This document shows positions 56,253-64,000 of a DNA stretch of 64,000 nt, piece after piece. The number at the start of each line of letters is the position of its first letter. Position 1 is the stretch's first letter. The DNA comes from Eutypa lata (taxonomy: Eukaryota > Ascomycota > Sordariomycetes > Xylariales > Diatrypaceae): assembly GCA_022661535.1 (NCBI GenBank), contig JAKULF010000004.1:3906001-3970000 (forward strand), read 5' to 3'. The position numbers and the translations under genes are program-made. The notes beneath the pieces are model-generated. The model searched no databases. It saw only the letters and a program-made list of their open reading frames with translations, and had not been told where the DNA came from.

Positions 56253-57334
56253 CAAACGGAGGAGTTCGGTGTCAGACGTCACCATTCGGCGTTTGTAGCC
56301 GGATGACACCCATATAGCTAGATTCCTGACCTAGATATTCCTGCCAATACATCAATCTTCCTGAGACCGGTAAAATGACCCCTAACTCTCCACAGTATTC
56401 TTTATATTCAATCAAATCCGTCCCCTATAGCGTAGTGGATTGTAAACACTGGACGGGGACTTGTATGTAGTTTTAAGGGGCGTGAATGTATACGTGTATG
56501 TCTATTGCATTATTAAGGGTGTACGTATTATAGAGTAGCTGAATAGGCTAGTCTGAGTTATCTGTCATGAATGAGGGGAAGAGAAATGTTTGCCTCGCTA
56601 GTTTGTATCACCCCAAATAACTTTGATGATCCCAAGTGCTAATCTTTTCAGTTGAATGACACCCTCGAAGACAAACTCATGTCTCTGTGTGTCAGTAATA
56701 TAATCCACTCGTCTACGGTTCTCTTGCGAGTTGAATATAGTACCGACCTGAGCAACTACCATGGCCTCAACCAATCGGGGATTTCTCAAAAGAAATTGTT
56801 ATAAATATTCTGGCGGCTTCCAGTCTGGCCGTCTGGTAAGCCGTTGAAGATGTTCAGCAGACACATGAGTATGTACTAGCGTAAATATATACACTAATAT
56901 GCAGGTAGACACCCTGGCATGGGTGGCGCGAACACATTGGGTCACATACCCCAATCACAGCTACATGCAATAGCTTACAATGCAGCTATAGATAGCATAT
57001 CAAATAAAACACAACCAACAACCAACCACCAACCAACCCCGCATGCATATGCACATAAGACAATAGAACAAGCCCGGCCAACATATATATAGGTAGGCAG
57101 ATGTTAGTGGGTGGTTAGTTGTTGGTAGTTTTATTGCTTTAATCTTTGATTCCTTTCATTCCTCAACACCCTGCCAACCCAGGTTCTCCATAGCTGCTCT
57201 CACCACCACCACCACCACCACCACCATTAAGCCTTTCGATCTTGACTACATCTTCTCCATAACCTCTTTTCATTAAAATTTTTAGTTACATACGCTAAGC
57301 CGGATCTAATCACAAACAAGTTGAAACGGCCGCG
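56253..57334. other. intergenic, promoter of the hemerythrin-like gene
   Basis: Contains a CAC microsatellite (about 57203-57226). A tRNA A-box-like string at 56429-56440 lacks a B box. No gene. Confidence 0.5.
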
Positions 57335-58180
57335 ATGTCTGAAGTCTTCGCCGACCACCCATTTCAACTACTCCCTACTCCAGCCTACCAGCTGCGGAAA
57401 GATGAGAAGGTAAGCATCATTTTATCTTGTTTTCTTTGATCATGGCCGTAAAAGGTCAACCACGGTGAACTGATGGTACCCGGTCAACAGCCAGACGAGT
57501 TCACCAATGCTGCTACGCAGATGGCATGCGCGCACAATGTCATGATTCGGGCTTTGAATGCCATTTACCTTCAAGCTGTGCATATCCGCTCAGATCAGGA
57601 ACAGGCCTTCCTTTCTTTTGCCCATATGTGGTACAAGGCGGTCGAGCACCATCACAGAACCGAAGAGGTCTATTTCTTCCCCTTGATCGAAAAGATGGCT
57701 GCGGAGAAGGGCGTCATGCAGAAAGACACGGAACAGCATGACGCATTCCAGCCCGGCTTGAAAGAATACAAAGATTATATAGAACGGTGTCTTTCGGCCC
57801 AGGAGAACTACAGCGGTAAGGAACTTGTTCGAATCTTGGACGGCTTTGCACCTATCCTTTGGCAGCATCTGGCCGACGAAATCCCATCTTTCATTAGCCT
57901 AAGGAGGTATGGCGATAAGTTGGAGGGGTTTCATGCAAGACTTGCCACCGAGGCTAAGGAAACGGAGACAGAACTAGGTATCCTGGCCGGGGCTGTATTT
58001 CTCATGGTGAGCCACGACGTTGATTATGAGAATGGAATCCACACCAACTTCCCTCCTATCCCAGCCCCTATCACGTGGGGACTACGGAATCTGGCCTGGT
58101 GGGCACATCGCGACTGGTGGGCGTTCGCGCCGTGCGACAGCAGTGGGAAGATGCGGCCACTTGATATCCCCTCGGTGTAG
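57335..58180 (+). CDS. hemerythrin-like domain protein
   Basis: Exons 57335-57409 and 57455-58180; the 45-nt intron is phase 0 (GTAAGC, AAAG). 266 aa. The four-helix hemerythrin-like (HHE) domain spans about residues 45-165: AHNVMIRALNAIYLQA, EHHHRTEEVYFFPLIE, QHDAFQPGLKEY and LWQHLADE carry the His and Glu ligands expected for a di-iron or metal site. In ascomycetes these proteins are thought to handle oxygen, iron or NO stress; the substrate is not known. The C-terminus (PAPITWGLRNLAWWAHRDWWAF) is aromatic and could dock on a membrane or partner. No signal peptide. Confidence 0.82.
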
Positions 58181-59334
58181 GGAAGAAGAGAGTACATATT
58201 GTTGTTATTTACTTGTAATCAAAGAATATTTATCGTCGTTTGTCCGGTCTATTTAGAGTGAATTCTAGTATCTAGAGTTCGAGTGAGTTAGACGTTTTAC
58301 ACAAAGTTGTTCTGGTGTTAGTAGACACGTTCTCAACTCGGACTTATAGCTACCTCTAGCCCCTATTCATAGAACGCTAGAATGGTCAAGGCGCTTGGGT
58401 GGGCTTCTAGCCATTAGGTGTCTAAGGGATATACCTTATTGGATAGGAAGTCTTGCCAAGTGGCAGTTACCCCTCTATAATGGGATATGACAATGTGTCG
58501 ATACACTAGGGAAACTCAGCTGAAGTTCCGGGTGGGTGGGGCATGCTCATACGTACCAATGAAACATACTATACGACGCCTAGTTTTTCAGCTGTCGAAG
58601 GCACTGAGCCCGAGCAATGTGCTGAAAGCGGCACAGCTTTCATACCATATCATAAGAATATATACATGATAGAACGCCATAACTAGAACAACCCGCATTA
58701 AGTTCATAGTGATATGTAAAGCCTTGTACATATTACGATAGCTTCGTTTCCCGATTAAGCACATTATAGTACTACACAGCCGTGTCCATTCTGATTCTAT
58801 ATAACATAGGCCCGGACCCAATAGGTTCTCCCAACATAATCACGACCCGTGTATCTCTGCCACCACTCTAGACCAGAACTACTATTAGATCTCCTTGCCG
58901 ATCCCAGGTAGAAGCCACTGAGGATAGCGAGGCTAGGGAGTGGATGAGAGGATTAGAAGTTCAGCCATAAGGATATTCTGCACTCCGGCTATGGGTTTAG
59001 CTAGGATGTGGTTTCTAGCGATCCTGTAACCGCGCTTATTCCATTCAATATGAGCCGTCGACTCTTTGGCTCTCGTAAACTAGGCTTGATGACCATGCCA
59101 CCAACAGCCAAAGAGGATATCAAAAACAGTCAACAGGGCTCCTTGCGATTACTCTTGTCCTCCGACAATCTCGACATGCATGGTGTTGTAACCCTATTCG
59201 ACTCAACCCTTCATCCCAGCGTTCTCACATTTGACACATGTACTCAAGGATGGGGACTCCGCTTGCAAAAAACAGTGCATTCATCATCGTATTATAAGAC
59301 ATTAAATAAGCTCTCCTCCCGAGCCAAGGATTAT
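58181..59334. other. intergenic, 1.15 kb
   Basis: 3' ends of converging genes. No gene supported. Confidence 0.5.
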
Positions 59335-60441
59335 TCACCGTCCGTAATGCATCGTCGGGAGCTCAGCCGGAGGCCTATGGGTATCCAGCTCCGGCTGCAG
59401 AGCCGTATTCTGCATCTCGGAATACTCCGGCATCTGCATCGGCGGGGCATAATACTCGGACCCCGGAGGCGGCGTGGGACCACCCGAAGAGTAGCCCTTG
59501 TAGCCGCTGTAGCCGCTGTAGCCATCATAACCCTGCGCTGGTAAGCCTGCGTAGGCAGAATCGCCAACGGTATTCGGCTTATTGCGCTTTCGCATCCACA
59601 GGATCGCCCCGAGCACGCCGAAGCCGATCCCTACTATGCCGGCGGCCACACCGATGCCTGCTTGCGCGCCGACGCTTAACCCCGTGCTGCTACTACTGCT
59701 GCTGCTGGATGAAGAAGAGTCGCTGGTGGCTGTATCGGTGACGTCGGTGCTGGCTGGACTCAATGATACGGAGCTTGTGGTGGAGGTGGTAGTGCTGCTA
59801 GTGGGAGAACTGGTCGGTGAGCTTGTGGTGGTGCTAGTAGTGGTCGATGAGATGTCGGCGCCGAGTGTGACATGGCTGCGCTGGCTAAACTCGTAACCCC
59901 AAGAGTTGCTGTTCGACCCGTACCCTGTAGACGTGTTCGGCCGCAGATTAAACCAACATGGCGGACCATCGTCGGTCCAGTCCAGTATCATTGTCTTCGA
60001 TCCGTTGAAGGCCTCGACGTAGTCCACGGTTTTCTCTAGTTCACGATTAGTCGCATTTCTTCTCGTTTGGTGGATAGGGTGGGATGGGATGAGCACGTAG
60101 CGGCCGCTAGTAGGTATGTATCGTTGTCACGACTTCGCAACCTTGATTTGCTTGCCTGCCTGCCTGCGCTTGAGCTCCATGTCATCCCAAGACATGATCA
60201 ACTCACCCATGATTATATCGTCGTCTGACATACAGAATGTATACAGTATGGGCTCATCGAAGAAGGAAGTCCACTCGACCTCGACAGTATCCATATAATG
60301 GAAGGTGAACTCCTCCGACCGAGGCGGATAGGCCCATCTCACGCCGTGATCCGGGTCATTCGGGTCAACTTGGGCTGTTGTTATCTGGAGGAACCTAGAT
60401 AGGCCAACGGCGAGCCATGGTAGATTGTTGACGCGCCTCAT
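59335..60441 (-). CDS. single-pass cell-surface protein with Ser/Thr-rich stalk (intron uncertain)
   Basis: The minus frame starting at 60441 runs to a TGA at 60129-60127 and resumes in the same frame to a stop at 59335. Removing an intron fits best: either GC-type donor at 60155 (AGG|CAAG-like, phase 1) to CTAG at 60036, or GTTGCG donor at 60141 with a less clear acceptor. N-terminus: weak signal (WLAVGLSRFLQITTAQ); ectodomain with FTFHYMDTVEVEWTSFF and, after the intron, MILDWTDDGPPCWFNLRPNTS; a long Ser/Thr run; one membrane helix (GIGVAAGIVGIGFGVLGAILW); a basic stop-transfer RKRNK; and a cytosolic tail with YDGYSGYSGYKGYSS repeats and Pro-rich end. The architecture resembles WSC/Mid2-type surface sensors. 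Family name not given. Confidence 0.65.
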
Positions 60442-61689
60442 GATTGCAACAGTGGCTCATGTGTTGCGAGCATCGATGGTGGATGCGCGAGACAGAACAT
60501 GAGAGAGACATGACACGAAGATGATTGATTTCTCTGGGTTGGGGGCCTATTTTTGGTCTCTTGAACCCTAGTTGGTCGCGAGCGGAATTTTCCAGCTGTT
60601 GAAGATTGCGCCAAGGAACCCTCGTCGATCCGCTAGGAACTTGCGAGTTGCTATTGGCTATCTCGCTTTCTTAACGGGGCTTAGATAATTCATATTTTCT
60701 TCTGCTGGTTACGGACCTAGATGACACTTCGCTTTCAATTGGCTTAGTGGTTTACATAAGCTTGTATATGTAAATAGCCATTGCCAATTGGGAGTTGGCT
60801 CAGTACTATTCTGGACCGCTAACAGTGACAGTAGAGAAAGACAGGATAGTGTCTCCTATAATTGGCTGCTAAGGGTCCCCTTGTCTATAGCCAAGAACTA
60901 GGGGCTGATCGGTAACCATATTGCCGCCGTCCCCATGGGACCGGAAAACGTTCTAGAGTCTGGGAGGCCATGTGGGATGGGATTCAAAGGGACAGCACAG
61001 TCCTACAATCTGAAACCGTAGAGATCGTCCCCAAAATGGCATGGTCTATGCTACGTACGTGTCTTCGGGTGTATTCCATAAACGAAAGCTTTATCATCTG
61101 TCAGCTGTTAACATAGAGTATTAGTCCCGGCCTGTCAGGCACGCGTGAGTGGAGGGCTTTAGTACTGTTTCGTGATAGTATCTCCACCATAGGCTGGGGA
61201 TTCCACATAAATAAATCTATAACATAAATGCTATTACGCTATAGACATAATCGGCGCGACTGTCGCAAAAAGTTGTAGTATTTGAAGCGACGAAGAAAAC
61301 AGTATACGTGTGTAAGAACTCGATCTGGCGATTGATGCAGCAGGCCATAGGATTAAGGTTCCAACCCAGTTTCATGATAATAATATAAGCCAAAGCAGGA
61401 AACGATCCATTCAGAGCAGAGCAGAGCGGACCTAGTAGCTTGGTAGGCGGATTTAGATAAAATTTAGCCTCCATTTGTGGCAAGTCGTCTGTTTTGGATG
61501 GCATTCTCAACAGCTCAAGGCATTCATGAGATGGCCTAAAGTCAGCCGCAGTGGGTTGGTGAAGAACGACCAGTCCTTGCCTGCGTATATATAATAATAA
61601 TAGACGATGCTGTTGAAAGGCAATTTATGAAATTCTTATCTGATTAGATTTTCTAAAGGAGGAACGGTTTCCCCTGACCTTGCTTCACA
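60442..61689. other. intergenic, 1.2 kb
   Basis: Divergent promoters of the surface-protein gene (minus) and the pseudogene (plus). No further gene. Confidence 0.5.
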
Positions 61690-62655
61690 ATGCCGAGCTT
61701 AACCTCATTAGTAGTCCTTGCCCTGGCTACAATCCCGACACAGGCGGCTAAGACGGGTTATTTCGAATCCGAATCTTGCGTCGACCCTTCCGGTCTAGAG
61801 TAGTGCTATATAGCGATGCCGAGAGCAGGTGGTCGGACTGCGTGAATAGCAACTGTGAAGACCAGAATATCGACTGCATCAACGTCTGTGATTGCATAAG
61901 AACACGGAATGAGATCGAATGCGCAGTATCGCACTGCTGGAACCAGGTATGTGTCCAGCCCAGAATTCAAATAGGTGGTGAATAAACTCCTAAGGGTATG
62001 AACAGGTCTATAGCTGCGAATACCAAGAGACAGCCGGCGACATCGCAACTTACTGCCTGAACCCAGACCTAGACGGAATTCATTTCTATCCCTCGCCTGA
62101 CGACGCTCGCGGCGCGTGCTCGTGTAATTTGGGCAAGCTCTTGACATCCATATTTCAGGTTTCTGCTGAGACGGAATCGTGCGGTGCCAACGGCGAGGAG
62201 ATAGTGAGCGGGTTGACGTCGAACGATGAAATCCAAACATTCGGCAAGGCTTGCATTTGCTGTTCTCAAAGTGCTACGCTGTCCGCATAAGTATTGCGAA
62301 CTTACCTACTACGTACCTATGATGTAAAAACATAAGCTGGATGGAACGTCTGTCAACTAACGTCGAGTCATAGCCATAGCTTCTACGACGTGTGTCCTGA
62401 TACGAATCCCTTGATACTATGATATTCAAAGGAGAAGAACGCGTGGTGACCGTTGTCAGTGCGGACGCGACGCCGCCGCCGACGTCGGCAGGGGAAGCGA
62501 ATGAAGACGGAAATGATGATGAGAGCAGTGAGGATGATGCCGATAACAGTAGCGGTCAGGGATCTGAGGATAAACCGGATGCTGCTCCTGTCACGATGCC
62601 TAAACCTATGGCCCTCGTCGGATTGGCTTTCTTAGCTGTTGTTATAATGCTTTAA
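61690..62655 (+). pseudogene. decayed gene for a GPI-anchored cysteine-rich secreted protein
   Basis: ATG at 61690 begins a signal peptide (MPSLTSLVVLALATIPTQAA). Then a nonsense TAG (61801-61803), where CAG would fit by one C-to-T change, and 2 extra nt at 61810-61811 break the frame. The following segment is clearly coding (RWSDCVNSNCEDQNIDC) and is spliced at 61947-62005 (GTATGT...ACAG). The next exon has many cysteines (for example CICCSQSA) and ends where a donor reads ATAAGT at 62287, one G-to-A change from GTAAGT. A 3' exon from 62380 and a final part (62419-62655) with an acidic Ser-rich stretch and hydrophobic end (ALVGLAFLAVVIML) look like a GPI-anchor signal, but again out of frame. 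The lesions are the transition type expected of RIP. Confidence 0.72.
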
Positions 62656-63737
62656 TTATGTACAAGTAGCCCCGTTCGTGTATATATGGTGAACTCACAT
62701 GACAATACATTACACCACATTGGCCCTTTCTCGGGTGGAAAGTCACCCATTGCAAAAATAGGAGATACATCAAATATTTGGTTTACAAATGGGACCCTCA
62801 TTTTCGTTCAGTGCTGGCCAATTTAGTCCGGTCATTCATATAACCTAACCCCTTTTCGCCCCTTTTTAGAGGGTTGGGAACAAACAGCGAAATGTGTTCT
62901 TTCTGTTTTGGCTAGAATACGAAATGAGAAGTTTAACTCGTGCACCAAATAATTACCATGTAAAACAAGGACCTTCTCGTCGAAGTGGCTGACAACTTAT
63001 TCTAGTTGACAAGGGGTGTAGGGCTTGGAACTAAGGTTTATGAAGCCCTTTTAATATTTCTTTTGTACACTTGTAAAGCGGATTCGACTGTATATATATA
63101 CATTATGGTACGTGTTTTTACCTGACCGTTGATAATATGTGTTGGTGCTATTAAGCATCTTTGCATTCTGGTATCGTCGAATGACCTTCTAGCAGTTGGC
63201 ATATTGGTTATCTTTGCAAATATCTTGCAGCTAACAACACTTGGTCCATTCCCTGTGTGACACTCTATTTATAATCATTCAATTAGTAAAACCAAATAAC
63301 CTTGCTGACTAAATATCATCCTAACTATTATACCTAATTTCAATGATGAGAACCCACGTATTACAGCGGCCCCTACAAAGTACTTTGCTTATAATCTATA
63401 TACTTTGCTGACGTCCATAAGTTAAAGATGCTAACAAGGTATATATATACCTAGGTAAGACAGGAATGTACATACCCTGGACATTGCCCGGAGTACGGAA
63501 GCGTTATAACCCCGAGATGTGCGGCTTACCCTGTCTTGAAGTTCATGATGCATGCGGCATGCCCCACTTCCTTATAAATACAGCAGCTTCGGCCGCCAAG
63601 CTCACCAGAGCCCATTCACGGCCTTGACTTCACTGTACTTTAGGCTTTAATTATTGAAAAGGTCGTAGTTAACTCATCAATTCACGTTCATACGCTTTCT
63701 CCCTCTTCGTTGCAATAGTTCAAGAACTTCGACCGCC
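62656..63737. other. intergenic, 1.1 kb
   Basis: Contains the promoter of the last gene. AT-moderate, no gene. Confidence 0.5.
63573..63580 (+). promoter_or_regulatory. TATA box of the epimerase-like gene
   Basis: TATAAATA lies about 158 nt before the ATG at 63738. Confidence 0.5.
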
Positions 63738-64000
63738 ATGAAACTCATCGTAACAGGCGCGACAGGCTACGTCGGCAAGGAGGTCATCCGGCAGAGCCTG
63801 GGCCGTAAGGAGATCACCTCGGTGATAGCCGTAGCCCGCAAGCCGGTCCCCTTACCCGACGGCCTAAGCAACAGCGCCGATGCCTCCAAGCTACACAGCG
63901 TAGGCATCAAGGACTACGAGCAATACCCGGATGACGTAAAGAAGGAGTTCTCTGGTGCCGGAGCGTGCATATGGTAGGTATTATCCGGCCTTCTCCTTTA
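63738..64000 (+). CDS. NAD(P)-binding NmrA/epimerase-like protein, partial (5' end)
   Basis: The first exon 63738-63973 encodes 78 residues plus two nt and ends at a GTAGGT donor; the rest is beyond the window. The N-terminus starts at once with a Rossmann fold: strand KLIVTG, the glycine loop GATGYVG, the helix KEVIRQSL and the strand VIAVARKP, which marks an atypical short-chain dehydrogenase of the NmrA/HTATIP2 or epimerase type. Catalytic YxxxK cannot be seen in the part available. Function unknown without the remainder. Confidence 0.75.

Noticed and set aside
56420..56500. second tRNA A-box-like TAGCGTAGTGG
   Set aside because: No GGTTCGA B box downstream.
58981..59544. plus-strand open stretch antisense to the surface-protein gene
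   Set aside because: Mostly the reverse of the Tyr/Gly-rich tail coding region; no independent evidence.
61801..61830. very short intron bridging the TAG in the cysteine-rich gene
   Set aside because: Available GT..AG pairs give introns of 22-34 nt, below the minimum for fungi, and leave the wrong phase.

Overview
The window looks like nuclear DNA of a filamentous ascomycete (Pezizomycotina, perhaps Sordariomycetes; the class is a guess). Evidence: genes are interrupted by short introns (about 48-150 nt) with GTRNGT-type donors, CTAAC/CTGAC-like branch sites and YAG acceptors. There is a HAC1-type bZIP gene with a 20-nt non-spliceosomal intron. Typical fungal families are present (DUF6594, OTT_1508-like deaminase, MCP1, CENP-O/Mcm21, small secreted cysteine-rich proteins). 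A block of almost pure A+T resembles a RIP-degraded or AT-isochore segment. All exon joins were worked out by hand from frame and splice consensus, and no homology search could be run.

Layout. 1-5 kb: hacA (unfolded-protein-response regulator) with upstream ORFs, then a disordered proline-rich protein. 6.4-13.5 kb: an accessory block with a caspase-like protease, a 112-residue small protein, a DUF6594 membrane protein and an OTT_1508-like deaminase. 14.9-20.6 kb: a GT-A-like protein, two small membrane proteins and an unrecognised 247-residue protein. 21.3-23.5 kb: an eight-exon MFS sugar transporter. 23.9-26.2 kb: non-coding, with a 95-bp inverted-repeat element, an AGACCTAC minisatellite and about 1.2 kb of AT-only DNA.

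26.8-31.7 kb: a DJ-1/PfpI protein, a secreted 14-cysteine protein and a secreted ADGF-type adenosine deaminase with a GC-AG intron. 31.8-35 kb: gene-poor. 35-45 kb: mostly conserved housekeeping genes (MCP1, a U1-type zinc-finger protein, kinetochore CENP-O/Mcm21, an acetyl-CoA transporter of the SLC33A1 type). 45-64 kb: a GH12-like secreted enzyme behind a long Ser/Thr-rich stalk, a Cys-rich cytosolic hypothetical, a small secreted protein, two 243-residue hypotheticals, a hemerythrin-like protein, a cell-surface membrane protein whose reading frame contains a TGA, a decayed GPI-anchored cysteine-rich gene and the first exon of an NAD(P)-binding epimerase/NmrA-like gene cut by the window end.

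The most notable functional grouping is the 6.4-13.5 kb block. It places a His/Cys protease, a multi-pass membrane protein and a toxin-type deaminase side by side, which suggests a fungal cell-death or self/non-self module. That is inference from neighbourhood only. The firmest single result is the hacA non-conventional intron, which is supported by two RNA hairpins and a coherent change of frame.
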